From: Spirosoma linguale DSM 74
GTDB lineage: Bacteria; Bacteroidota; Bacteroidia; Cytophagales; Spirosomataceae
DNA length: 64,000 bases
Assembly: GCA_000024525.1 (NCBI GenBank)
Contig: CP001769.1
Span: 2,838,001-2,902,000 of the forward strand
Reading direction: 5' to 3'
This document shows, one piece after another, positions 17,314 to 26,158 of this stretch; positions within the stretch are counted from its first letter, which is position 1; every line of letters begins with the position of its first letter. The notes under the pieces were generated by a model that saw nothing but the letters and a program-made list of their open reading frames with translations, did not search any database and had not been told where the DNA came from. Both the position numbers and the translations under genes were made by a program.

Positions 17314-17369
17314 ATGCAGAAGGGACAAACGCCATATCGCTGGAGATATGGCGTTTGTCCCTTCTGCAT
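17314..17369. terminator. Bidirectional terminator, 25-bp perfect arms
   Basis: Two perfectly complementary 25-bp arms (17314-17338 and 17345-17369) enclose a 6-nt loop between the convergent serine hydrolase and molybdenum hydroxylase genes. The stem is far longer than an average intrinsic terminator. Confidence 0.85.
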
Positions 17370-17385
17370 TTAACGATTCATTACT

Positions 17386-19632
17386 TTACAACAGCGCATC
17401 CAACCGAATAGGTAAATCCCTTACTCGGCGGCCGGTGGCGTGGAAAATGGCATTGGCAATGGCCGCTGGCATGCCAACGATACCAATTTCGCCAAGTCCC
17501 TTAATACCCAGTGGGTTAATAATCTCATCGTGTTCCTCCACGAAGATAACATCGAGGTCGTGAATGTCGGCGTTAACCGCGACATGGTATTCGGCGAGGT
17601 TGTGGTTCATGAACCGACCAAAATTATGGTCCATGACGCTCTCCTCCTCCAGTGCCTTACTGAGTCCCCAAACCATACCGCCCAGAATCTGACTGCGGGC
17701 CGTTTTAGGGTTCAGGATACGACCACCCGCTACGGCGGTCACGGCGCGGGTTACTTTCACCGTTCCAAGGTCTTCGTCGACCATCACTTCCACAAAAACG
17801 GCCGAGTGCGTAGCGCGTGAAAAATCTTTCAGCTTCAACGCATTGGGCAATCCCGTCGATGTTTCCCGAACGGCTTTTCCACCATTCATATCTACGAGCG
17901 CTTGCAGAGAAAGCGCTACCGACGGATCGCTTTTCAGCCGCATGTGCTTATCGGAGAAGGTAATATCGTCCCATTTCGCCCCTTTAAACGGCGAATCGGG
18001 CTTATTTTTCGCCAGCTTCAGCAAGCTTTTGCCCACTTCCTGACACGCATTCTGTACCGCCGTTCCAACGGTAGCCGCCGTCCAGGAACCGCCCGAAATG
18101 GGGGCTACCGGCATGTCTGTATCCCCTAGTTTGAACAACACATCGCTGATGGGTAACCCAAGTGTATCGGCGGCAATCTGGGTCATAATGGTGTAAGTAC
18201 CCGTGCCAATATCGGCGGTGGCACTACTCACCCGAAGTTTTCCATTTACCATCAACACGGCTTCGGCACGGGCGGGCATCTGGTTGGCTTCCCACATGCC
18301 AGTGGCCATTCCCCAGCCAATCAGGTTATGATCCTTCTTCATGGAACGCGGCTCCATCTTACGGCTCGACCAGCCAAAGCGTTCGGCTCCCTGCTCATAA
18401 CACGCCCGTAACTCCTTACTGGAATAGGGCTTGTTCTGGTTATAATCGTGATCGGTGTAGTTTTTCAGCCGAAACTGAAGCGGGTCCATGCCGAGGTTGT
18501 AGGCCAGTTCGTCCATGGCTACTTCCAGTGCCGACATCCCCGTTACGCCCCCCGGTGCCCGCATGTCGAGCGGACTGTATACGTCCAGCGGCACCAGATT
18601 GTACTCCAGCTTGACATTTTCGGGCGGGTAGAGCTGCCCACCCCAGTTTACGACGACCTCCGTGTAATCCTCAAACTTCGAGGTTTCACCCATCGCATCA
18701 TGATAGAGGGCATTCATGGCTCCGTCAGACAAAGCCCCCAGCGCCACTTGCTGCACGGTGGCCGGGCGGTGACCGAACGTAAACATTTGCTGGCGCGTCA
18801 ACGAAACACGCACCGAACGTTTCAGTTCGCGGGCCGCCATGACCGCCATAAACAACTGGTATTGCGGCCGCAAACCCGATCCGAACCCACCGCCCATGTA
18901 AGGCGAAAGTACCCGTACGTCGCTGAACGGCATGTTAAACACCTGCGTTACGTACAGAATGCTGTTCGTCACGCCCTGCGTTTTGTCGTAAATCGTCAGC
19001 TTGCCATCTTTCTCGTACGACACCGTCGTGGCAAACAGCTCCATGGGGTTGTGGTGTTCGGCTGCATGCACATACCGTCCGGCTATTTTATTCGGGTCTT
19101 CGGCATAAACCCGGTCAAAATCGCCACGGGGTTTGGGTGGTGGTGGCTTCAGCAGATCGGCAACACCATGTTTAGGCTTTCTGGCTTTGTGCAGATTAGC
19201 CTCCAGATCGGTTTCATGGGCGAGTTCTTCATAGTCCACCCGCACCAGTGTGGCCGCATACCGCGCCAGTTCGAACGTTTCGGCAACCACCAGCGCTATG
19301 GGCTGGCCGCTGTATTTGATCGTTGCATTATGCAGAGGCCGGAATGGTGAACCCGGCGGAGCATCCTGATCTTTATAACTGATATCGAACCAGGCCAGCT
19401 TAGGCCGGTTTTCATGCGTGAACACCTGCAAGACACCCTTCAGACCAAGGGCATCGCTCGCGTCGAACGACTTTATTTTGCCTTTGGCAATGGCACTGGA
19501 AATGACTACCCCGTAGGCCATATCAGGCACGTTGAACTCGGCCGCGTATTTTGCCTTGCCCGTCACTTTATCGACCCCGTCGACTCGGCTAATAGGTTTT
19601 CCGATTGTATTGGTTACTAATGGCGTGCTCAT
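17386..19632 (-). CDS. Xanthine dehydrogenase family molybdopterin-binding subunit
   Basis: This is the catalytic large subunit (748 residues) of a three-subunit molybdenum hydroxylase. It begins with the IGKPISRVDGVDKVTGKAKY entry typical of the PaoC/YagR group. Cofactor-binding loops include PYMGGGFGSG and DMRAPGGVTGMSALE. The catalytic glutamate is in the C-terminal GIKGLGEIGIVG motif (GExG). The substrate is probably an aldehyde or N-heterocycle and cannot be read from sequence. Its ATG overlaps the stop of the FAD subunit by 4 bp (19629-19632). No dedicated XdhC or MocA-like maturation gene is next to it. Confidence 0.95.
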   Translation of the reverse strand: MSTPLVTNTIGKPISRVDGVDKVTGKAKYAAEFNVPDMAYGVVISSAIAKGKIKSFDASDALGLKGVLQVFTHENRPKLAWFDISYKDQDAPPGSPFRPLHNATIKYSGQPIALVVAETFELARYAATLVRVDYEELAHETDLEANLHKARKPKHGVADLLKPPPPKPRGDFDRVYAEDPNKIAGRYVHAAEHHNPMELFATTVSYEKDGKLTIYDKTQGVTNSILYVTQVFNMPFSDVRVLSPYMGGGFGSGLRPQYQLFMAVMAARELKRSVRVSLTRQQMFTFGHRPATVQQVALGALSDGAMNALYHDAMGETSKFEDYTEVVVNWGGQLYPPENVKLEYNLVPLDVYSPLDMRAPGGVTGMSALEVAMDELAYNLGMDPLQFRLKNYTDHDYNQNKPYSSKELRACYEQGAERFGWSSRKMEPRSMKKDHNLIGWGMATGMWEANQMPARAEAVLMVNGKLRVSSATADIGTGTYTIMTQIAADTLGLPISDVLFKLGDTDMPVAPISGGSWTAATVGTAVQNACQEVGKSLLKLAKNKPDSPFKGAKWDDITFSDKHMRLKSDPSVALSLQALVDMNGGKAVRETSTGLPNALKLKDFSRATHSAVFVEVMVDEDLGTVKVTRAVTAVAGGRILNPKTARSQILGGMVWGLSKALEEESVMDHNFGRFMNHNLAEYHVAVNADIHDLDVIFVEEHDEIINPLGIKGLGEIGIVGMPAAIANAIFHATGRRVRDLPIRLDALL

Positions 19633-20624
19633 GCAGTTGGTTCGAGTTTAGCGGCCTGGCCTAATGCCCGCACAATAGCGCGTTTTGCCAGTTCGATTTT
19701 AAATGCGTTATGTTCATACCCCTGTGCCCCGGCCAGCAGTAATTCGGCTGCTGCCTGAAAGTTTTCTTTGGTGGCGGGTTTTCCGACCAGTGCAGCTTCG
19801 GCTTCGGGCTTGCGCCAAGGTTTGTGCGCTACCCCGCCCAGCGCAATTCGGGCAGCGGTGATCGTTCCTCCCTCTATTTCCAGGGCAGCAGCTACCGAAA
19901 CCAGCGCAAAGGCATACGATGCCCGGTCGCGGAGTTTCAGATACTGAAAGTACTCCGGGAATCCTCTGGCGGGCAGGTCTATGGATGTAATCAGTTCGCC
20001 CGGTTCGAGCGTATTGTCGATGTTGGGGGTATCACCAGGCAAGCGGTGAAACTCCGAAAACGGGATGGTTCGCTCGCCATTACTGCCCGTTACCCGAACC
20101 TCCGCTTCAAGGGCTGCGAGGGCAACACACATATCAGACGGATGGGTAGCAATGCAGTGGTTGCTGGCCCCCAGAATGGCATGGATTCGATTGTAGCCGT
20201 TAAGGGCTGAGCAGCCGGAACCGGGTTCACGCTTGTTGCAGGGCGTGGCGGTATCATAAAAATAGTAGCAACGGGTGCGTTGGAGCAGGTTTCCGCCATC
20301 GGTAGCCATGTTCCGCAACTGGGGCGATGCTCCCGCCAGAATGGCCTGGGACAGAAGCGGGTACCGTTGAATAACCTGCTCATTATAGGCCGTATCGGCA
20401 TTTTTAACCAGTGCGCCCAGGCGAAGTCCACCATCAACGTTATCGGAAATGGTAGTCAGCGGCAGCCGGGTAATGTCGATCAGGTGCGTTGGATGCTCCA
20501 CATTTTCCTTCATCAGGTCGATGAGGTTGGTGCCGCCGGCAATGAATTTAGCGGTCGGTTCGGATGCCCGTTCGCGCACGGCGGTATCTACGGCGTCCGT
20601 TCGGGAGTAAGTGAAGCTGTTCAT
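19629..20624 (-). CDS. Xanthine dehydrogenase family FAD-binding subunit, with extra cysteine cluster
   Basis: This 331-residue subunit passes electrons between FAD and the iron-sulfur subunit. FAD-binding segments are FIAGGTNLIDLMKENVEHP and LRNMATDGGNLLQRTRCYYF. After them come four cysteines (RCYYFYDTATPC, GSGC, ASNHC), placed like those holding the additional [4Fe-4S] cluster in PaoB/YagS and 4-hydroxybenzoyl-CoA reductase. That links the complex to the PaoABC-type aldehyde oxidoreductases rather than plain xanthine dehydrogenase. It has 4-bp overlaps with both neighbours, so the operon is tightly coupled. Confidence 0.94.
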   Translation of the reverse strand: MNSFTYSRTDAVDTAVRERASEPTAKFIAGGTNLIDLMKENVEHPTHLIDITRLPLTTISDNVDGGLRLGALVKNADTAYNEQVIQRYPLLSQAILAGASPQLRNMATDGGNLLQRTRCYYFYDTATPCNKREPGSGCSALNGYNRIHAILGASNHCIATHPSDMCVALAALEAEVRVTGSNGERTIPFSEFHRLPGDTPNIDNTLEPGELITSIDLPARGFPEYFQYLKLRDRASYAFALVSVAAALEIEGGTITAARIALGGVAHKPWRKPEAEAALVGKPATKENFQAAAELLLAGAQGYEHNAFKIELAKRAIVRALGQAAKLEPTA

Positions 20625-21163
20625 GCGTTTTTCTGGTTCATAACGTCCTCAATGGCATCCACGATGTTTGTGTAAGCCCCACACCGGCAGATGTTGCCGC
20701 TCATCAACTCCTGGATATCGGCTGTCGTTTTCGCTTTGCCTTCGTTCATGAGACCCACTGCCGAGCAAATCTGCCCAGGTGTACAATATCCGCACTGAAA
20801 CGCGTCGTGTTCAATAAACGCCTTCTGCAACGGGTGCAGTTGATCCGCAGGGCTGTTGTTTTCAAGCTGGGCGATTCCTTCGATGGTCGTAATCTGAGCG
20901 TCTTCCTGCATGATAGCGAGTGACAGGCAGGAGTTGATGCGTTTCCCATCTACCAATACGGTGCAGGCACCACATTGCCCATGATCACAGCCTTTTTTGG
21001 TGCCAGTCAGGTCCATATACTCCCGCAGGGCATCGAGTAAGGTGGTCCAGGGAGAAATTTGCAGTTCGGTTTCGGTGCCATTGACCGTCAGTTTCACAGC
21101 GTGAACGGGAGGCAAAGAGGGAGGCCGCACATCGGGCGGGTAGGATTCCACAGCAGGATTCAT
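20621..21163 (-). CDS. Xanthine dehydrogenase family [2Fe-2S] subunit
   Basis: This is the small electron-transfer subunit (180 residues) of the molybdenum hydroxylase. The plant-type [2Fe-2S] ligands are in GCDHGQCGACTVLVDGKRIN and the following Cys; the second cluster is in CGYCTPGQ and NICRCGAY. I start at the Met at 21163; the frame extends to 21292 but that stretch shows no leader. Unlike E. coli PaoA I see no Tat signal in either version, so the complex is probably cytoplasmic. It is the first gene of the operon. Confidence 0.94.
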   Translation of the reverse strand: MNPAVESYPPDVRPPSLPPVHAVKLTVNGTETELQISPWTTLLDALREYMDLTGTKKGCDHGQCGACTVLVDGKRINSCLSLAIMQEDAQITTIEGIAQLENNSPADQLHPLQKAFIEHDAFQCGYCTPGQICSAVGLMNEGKAKTTADIQELMSGNICRCGAYTNIVDAIEDVMNQKNA

Positions 21164-21390
21164 AACAGTTAAAGTAAGTCGAGATATACTGTCGAAACTC
21201 CTGTATAGGTCGGTTGTTTTGAAATCTAACCAAATGGTAAAATATCCGATAGACTTAATTCCTCTGCTTTTCCGAAACCAGCCCGCCAACAACTCCCCCG
21301 CATTCTGGTTGTTTCTACAGGAATCATAGGTATCAGCCGTTCACCCTTGCGGGTGTCGTTTGCCGGTACCGACCAAACCACTCAACGACC

Positions 21391-22356
21391 ATGACCGCCA
21401 ACACGCTTAAACTCTTTTTTACCAACGCCTGGATCGTTATCAGAGACGCCTTCAATGGGTTCCTGAATGATCGGTGCCTGAAGCTTAGCGCAGCCCTGGC
21501 CTATTACACCGTCTTTTCGCTGGCCCCCCTGTTAGTATTGATTATTTCGGTAGTGAGTATTTTTCTGGGCCAGGACGCCATTCAGGGGCAGATTTTCTCT
21601 CAGATAAATGGGCTGGTGGGCAACGAGGCCGCCAAACAGATTCAGGACATGATCAAAAGTGTGAGTCTGTCCGGTAAAACCAACACTGCCCTGGCCATTG
21701 GCATCATTACGCTGGTGATTGGTGCCACCAGTATTTTTGTGGAAATACAGGATTCCGTCAACATGATCTGGCGGGTGAAAGCGAAGCCCAAACGGGGCTG
21801 GCTGAAACTGATTAAAGACCGGCTCCTGTCGTCGTCACTGGTTGTCAGTCTGGGGTTTCTGCTGCTTGTGTCGCTGATCATAAACGGTATTATTCTGGCC
21901 ATGAGCGACTTTCTATCCCGCTATCTGCCCGGCATTGGCGTTTATCTGGTCAGTGGGTTTAACTTCCTGATCAGCACCGCTGTCGTCAGTGTTTTGTTTG
22001 CCATTATTTTCAAAGTGCTGCCCGACGCCAAGATTTCGTGGAGAGATGTGCGGTGGGGTGCCTTTTTCACGGCTTTGCTCTTCATGCTGGGCCGGTATCT
22101 GATTGGCCTGTATATCGAAACGACCAGCACCAGCTCGGCCTACGGAGCCGCCGGTTCGCTTATCGTAATCCTGACCTGGATTTATTACACAGCGGCTATT
22201 CTGTACTTCGGCGCGGAGTTCACTCAGGCCTATGCCAACCATTTCGGGATAAAAATCGAACCGGCCGACTATGCCGTGTATGTAGAACAGACTGAACGGG
22301 AACGGGATGTGGCGGTGATTCCTATCGAAAAGAAGGTAGAAGAAAGCAAAAAATAG
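21391..22356 (+). CDS. YihY/BrkB family inner-membrane protein
   Basis: This is a 321-residue polytopic membrane protein with about six transmembrane helices. It contains the family core LSAALAYYTVFSLAPLLVLI at about residues 31-50 and the C-terminal AYGAAGSLIVILTWIYYTAAILYFGAEFTQAYA. The start at 21391 is good. The last 40 residues are a charged cytoplasmic tail. YihY proteins were once thought to be RNase BN, which is wrong; they are transporter-like proteins of unsettled function. The gene stands alone between two minus-strand operons. Confidence 0.93.
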   Translation: MTANTLKLFFTNAWIVIRDAFNGFLNDRCLKLSAALAYYTVFSLAPLLVLIISVVSIFLGQDAIQGQIFSQINGLVGNEAAKQIQDMIKSVSLSGKTNTALAIGIITLVIGATSIFVEIQDSVNMIWRVKAKPKRGWLKLIKDRLLSSSLVVSLGFLLLVSLIINGIILAMSDFLSRYLPGIGVYLVSGFNFLISTAVVSVLFAIIFKVLPDAKISWRDVRWGAFFTALLFMLGRYLIGLYIETTSTSSAYGAAGSLIVILTWIYYTAAILYFGAEFTQAYANHFGIKIEPADYAVYVEQTERERDVAVIPIEKKVEESKK

Positions 22357-22378
22357 CCTCCCTCACCCTTCCAAACTC

Positions 22379-24238
22379 CTACGAATTTCCGAACCGAAGT
22401 CCGACCTGAAAACCAACCCAACCCCAGTGACGACTGTTGCTGAACCCATCCGTTCCGTTAGAGAAAAGCGAAAGGTCGGGCCTTCGGGTGGGTGGGGTCA
22501 TGTCTTCGCCACTGAAATACCAGTTTACCGATGGCCCGTAGGCTAGGGACAGCCGCCGACTGAGTTTTGTTTCGAAGAGGGTGCTCAGTCGGATTTGATT
22601 GTTCCAACTGCCATTTTCGGGCTGGCTGAAATAGAAATGATGCTGGTTCATTCCTTCCAGCGTGAACAGGGTTGACCGCGACAGCACGAAGCCCGTACCC
22701 AGCCCGTAGCCTACACTCAGGTCGGCACTCCCCGGCTGTTCAAAATTATAGCCAGCAGAAAAGATATTGTAGAACCGGCGAACGCCCGTTCGGTAGGTCA
22801 GGTTGAGTAGATTGATTTCAGTAGCCGCTACTTCGAACCGCCGGTAACCTCCTTTTTGTACATGACTGAACAGGCCAATCGGCACACTGCCTGACGAATC
22901 GGCCAGATTGATGAGACCAATCTGGTGCCCACCCTGAACCGACCGCGCCCGGTTAACGATGCCGCTCACCTGCCAGCCCTGTACATCGCCCACCGCCACG
23001 TTGGCAAGGCCCGCCAGTTGAAGCCCCCGAACCGATTTTCTGGCCACATTGACCAAACCACCAACTTGCACGATGTTCGTCAGCTCACCCGCGTTGGCAT
23101 TGAACAGACCGCCTAGTTGAACACCCTGCGCTTGTTTCATATTGACATTAAACAGCCCGCCCGCCTGTACGCCCTCTACGGTACCGCCATCAAGATTAAA
23201 CAGCCCGCCAAGCTGTACTCCGCTGACGTTGCCACCAACTAGATTTCCCAGACCACCTGCCTGAAAGCCGGTAACATCTGCCCGAACGAGATTAAACAAA
23301 CCGCCCACCTCGAACGCCCGCACACCAAACGAATACCCAATTAACGCATTTACCGAGATGCGGTTGCTAATGCGTCCGCTTAGGCGGTGATTGGTGCCGA
23401 TAAAGGGCAGAAACGACACCTGCCAGTCGCGGTAGAGGGTATCACGGGTCATGTTTACATCATGAATGGATTGCTGGGCCGATACAAAAAGCCGGGTAAG
23501 CTGTTCACGTCCCTGCTCCAGAATGGATTTAGGCCGCGTTGGTACCGTTGAATCTAATCGGGGAGCGGGCAGGTCAACCGCTACGGCGGCCAGCGTATTC
23601 ACGGGACGGATCGTATCTTCCGTTACCCGAATGGGTAGCGTTTCCAGCGACAGTCGGGGCGGAATGGGCGTCATTCGGATACTTACCGAATGCGAAAGCC
23701 GAGAACGAATCAGAACCGTTTCGCCTACATACGCCTGCTTTCGAACGTCCAGACGAACCGCGGAGAGGTCTGTCGGTAGCCGAAGGCGGTAGTAGCCAAA
23801 AGGATTGCTGACGGTAGAGGCCAGGGTCGTTTTCTCAAAAATACTGGCTTGCGCAATTCGTTCACCGGTTTGTTCATCCAGAATGTAGCCGTCGAGCAGA
23901 AAGTTTTTCGGGCTTGGTTCAGGGGCGTCATTACGCACCAGAATGACGTAGTTTGCCCGCGATTTGAACGTTACCTGACTTTGAAAGACGCGGTTGAGCA
24001 CTTCCCGAACCGGTACATTCGTTAGTCGGACCGTAACCAACGCTTTGCCGTCAATGCGGGCGGGGTTATACGAAAACTCGAAACGCCCGGCCCGGCTAAT
24101 CTCGCGCAGTGCGTTTTCAAGGGGCGCGTTCCGAATGTCGACCGTAATCAGGCGTTCAAGCGGTGGAACGCCCTGGGCTAACACGCAATTTTGGATGAAA
24201 ATAAACAGCAGTAGAATACAAAGTCGAAGAGAATTCAT
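22379..24238 (-). CDS. STN domain plus carboxypeptidase-like domain protein with GGLxN surface repeats
   Basis: I start at 24238 (MNSLRLCILLLFIFIQNCVL, signal peptide cut near LAQ), giving 619 residues. An STN domain (about 25-105; ALREISRAGRFEFSYNPA) is followed by a carboxypeptidase-like beta-sandwich (DGYILDEQTGERIAQASIFE). A linker leads to at least eight ~21-residue repeats of the form GVQxGGLFNxxxGxV (about 325-480), like the LA_2272-type surface repeats. The end is aromatic-rich and barrel-like (SVGYGLGTGFVLSRS), closing in VGLRFGNS. STN domains normally sit on FecA-type receptors and contact FecR. Here the protein follows fecR by 50 bp but is no TonB receptor, so it may be the signal-sensing outer-membrane partner or the output. 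Confidence 0.75.
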   Translation of the reverse strand: MNSLRLCILLLFIFIQNCVLAQGVPPLERLITVDIRNAPLENALREISRAGRFEFSYNPARIDGKALVTVRLTNVPVREVLNRVFQSQVTFKSRANYVILVRNDAPEPSPKNFLLDGYILDEQTGERIAQASIFEKTTLASTVSNPFGYYRLRLPTDLSAVRLDVRKQAYVGETVLIRSRLSHSVSIRMTPIPPRLSLETLPIRVTEDTIRPVNTLAAVAVDLPAPRLDSTVPTRPKSILEQGREQLTRLFVSAQQSIHDVNMTRDTLYRDWQVSFLPFIGTNHRLSGRISNRISVNALIGYSFGVRAFEVGGLFNLVRADVTGFQAGGLGNLVGGNVSGVQLGGLFNLDGGTVEGVQAGGLFNVNMKQAQGVQLGGLFNANAGELTNIVQVGGLVNVARKSVRGLQLAGLANVAVGDVQGWQVSGIVNRARSVQGGHQIGLINLADSSGSVPIGLFSHVQKGGYRRFEVAATEINLLNLTYRTGVRRFYNIFSAGYNFEQPGSADLSVGYGLGTGFVLSRSTLFTLEGMNQHHFYFSQPENGSWNNQIRLSTLFETKLSRRLSLAYGPSVNWYFSGEDMTPPTRRPDLSLFSNGTDGFSNSRHWGWVGFQVGLRFGNS

Positions 24239-24288
24239 CAGAAGGTTATTTTTTACCTCATGACAGCTATCAGCCCGTTTACCCCTAT

Positions 24289-25344
24289 TCACTGGCAACC
24301 GGCTCCCTCTAAAATCACCTGTTTACCCACGTAACGTACCTGTAATCCAAGGGTTTCGGCAGTCACATTCAGAACGGTTGCCAACGGCATTTTATCGAAA
24401 CGAGTTGTCAGCAGGCAGTTGCCGAGTTTGGCATTGGCCAGCTGAACATCGGCATTATAGTACTGATTAATGGCCTGAACGACGTCGCGCAGCGGTTCTT
24501 TATCGAACACCAGCACACCCGTTTTATAGGCAAACGCGTTTGGTGAAGCCGGTAACCGTCGCATGGTATCGCCCGAAGCCTCAAAAGTGGCTTGTTGGTT
24601 TTTCGTCAGTAAAACAGCTTTTCGACCACTCGAAAACCGCACTTTCCCAGTCCGGACGGTCACGCTCACATTCGCATCGTATGCCCGGACAGTAAATGAT
24701 GTTCCCAAAACTTGAACGACACTCTGGCGGGCGGCAATATGAAATGGTCGGGAAGCATCGGGGGTTACCTCGAAGAATGCCTCACCGGTCAACGTAACAT
24801 CCCGGCGCTCCTCCGCAAAAGCCGTCGGATACCGCAATGTCGAGTGCCGATTCAGAAAAATATGAGTGCCGTCGGGCAATGTCTTACTGATTGGCTGCTC
24901 ATTGGCCGTCAGCGCCACCATGCCTTCGGCCGGGTGGTGCTGACCGTAAAACCTGAGCTTGACTATCAGCCAGCCCATACCCGCTATGAGCGTCAGCATG
25001 GCCGCCATACGCCATAACGACGTCATGCCAGGCACTCGCCGTTCCGGCTGTAAAACGGGCAGCGGCTTGCTAATCGGGTCCTGCCGTCTGACTGGATTTC
25101 GATCCGATACGCGCATTTTTTGCTGAACAGACCGCCAGGCCGCATCAGTATCGACCTCGGTGGAGTCCGGCTGTGCCGCATTCCAGATGTGTTCGAATCG
25201 GTCGAAATCGTCGGGGCTGGGCTCTGTAGGGCCGGAGATTCGGGTAGAAAGCCACTGCCTCACCCGCGCCGACTCGGCTGGATCGGTTTCGCCCGCCAGA
25301 AACTTGCCCAGCAGGGCGTCGTCTATGGGTTGTTGATCGGCCAT
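24289..25344 (-). CDS. FecR family anti-sigma factor
   Basis: This single-pass inner-membrane protein of 351 residues regulates the sigma factor encoded just upstream. The cytoplasmic N-terminus (LLGKFLAGETDPAESARVRQ) carries the sigma-binding region. A transmembrane segment follows at about residues 106-126 (MAAMLTLIAGMGWLIVKL). The periplasmic FecR domain (LPDGTHIFLNRHSTLRYP, GEAFFEVTPD) ends in the STN-like DUF4974 (VLVFDKEPLRDVVQAINQYY). Its start overlaps the sigma gene by 22 bp. Confidence 0.95.
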   Translation of the reverse strand: MADQQPIDDALLGKFLAGETDPAESARVRQWLSTRISGPTEPSPDDFDRFEHIWNAAQPDSTEVDTDAAWRSVQQKMRVSDRNPVRRQDPISKPLPVLQPERRVPGMTSLWRMAAMLTLIAGMGWLIVKLRFYGQHHPAEGMVALTANEQPISKTLPDGTHIFLNRHSTLRYPTAFAEERRDVTLTGEAFFEVTPDASRPFHIAARQSVVQVLGTSFTVRAYDANVSVTVRTGKVRFSSGRKAVLLTKNQQATFEASGDTMRRLPASPNAFAYKTGVLVFDKEPLRDVVQAINQYYNADVQLANAKLGNCLLTTRFDKMPLATVLNVTAETLGLQVRYVGKQVILEGAGCQ

Positions 25345-25964
25345 TGCTCAGGGTGACTTAGCAGCCACAGGATTAAAACAGGTAAATACTCACTCAGTTC
25401 AGTACGTAAAATGCGCAGGGCTTTCCCGATCTGGTTCTCAACGGTTTTAATTGAAATACCCAGCTGATCGGCAATTTCTCCATATTTTAACTCGTCAAAG
25501 CGACTTAACGTAAATGCCAGCCGACATTGTTCGGGTAATTTCTGAATAGTTCGCTGCAACCGGTCAGAAAGTTCGTCGCCCAAAAGTGTCTGCATGGGCG
25601 ACTCAACCAGCGATTCGCCCAGATAACGGCTGTGCTCCCGGTGTTCATCCCGAACGGAAATGTGTTTTATTCGATTCAGGCACCGGTTGTGCACGGCCCG
25701 GTACAGATAAGCTTTCAGCGAAATGGTAATATTTAGATTCTCCCGTTTTTCCCAAACGGTCAAAAACATGGCCTGTACTTCCTCTTCGGCCTCGTCGGGG
25801 TCGGGCACTAACTGCCGGGCATAGCGGCAAAGGGGTGCATAGTACTGCCGAAAGACAGACTCAAACGCACGCTCATTGCCATTGCTTATGGCCGAAAGGA
25901 TGTCCTGCTCGTTCGGTAGCACAACGAAAGGCTTTTGGATGATAGGAGGCTGTAAAACTATCAT
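25323..25964 (-). CDS. FecI-type ECF RNA polymerase sigma factor
   Basis: The 213 residues show region 2 (AFESVFRQYYAPLCRYARQL, then DEAEEEVQAMFLTVWEKRE) and region 4 (LPEQCRLAFTLSRFDELKYG, IADQLGISIKTVENQIGKAL), the layout of the Bacteroidetes sigma-70 family-1 ECF group. A short hydrophobic C-terminal end (LPVLILWLLSHPEQ) is common in these proteins. It overlaps fecR by 22 bp. The predicted circuit is that an outer-membrane event is relayed by FecR and releases the sigma factor to transcribe the STN protein gene, the divergent TonB receptor, or both. Confidence 0.95.
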   Translation of the reverse strand: MIVLQPPIIQKPFVVLPNEQDILSAISNGNERAFESVFRQYYAPLCRYARQLVPDPDEAEEEVQAMFLTVWEKRENLNITISLKAYLYRAVHNRCLNRIKHISVRDEHREHSRYLGESLVESPMQTLLGDELSDRLQRTIQKLPEQCRLAFTLSRFDELKYGEIADQLGISIKTVENQIGKALRILRTELSEYLPVLILWLLSHPEQWPINNP

Positions 25965-26014
25965 TTTTCGAGGAACACACAGATGGTTGGCCCTAAGACA
26001 ATTAGCAGACGGTC

Positions 26015-26110
26015 TACCCCTACGGGAGTTGACACTTTTTTTTCAGTGTAGTCGCGACCATCGGCCCGGCGACCGGCAGTACATGAAAAACACACAACGA
26101 CATAGGGGTA
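26015..26110. promoter_or_regulatory. Inverted TAGGGGTA pair in the sigma factor/TonB receptor divergent region
   Basis: TACCCCTA at 26015-26022 (TAGGGGTA on the minus strand, pointing to the sigma gene) mirrors TAGGGGTA at 26103-26110 (pointing to the TonB receptor). The 8-bp identity in both outward directions, about 50 bp from each start codon, makes it a candidate shared promoter or operator word. A short ACACT/AGTGT inverted repeat around a T-run also lies at 26032-26049. Confidence 0.35.
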
Positions 26111-26158
26111 ATCAGGGAATGGGCTGTCTGGAAGGCAAACCAACTCAATCCATCAACG

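Noticed and set aside
18448..19350. 300-codon plus-strand ORF inside the molybdenum hydroxylase gene
   Set aside because: It is antisense to a complete gene with catalytic motifs, and its product has no recognisable fold.
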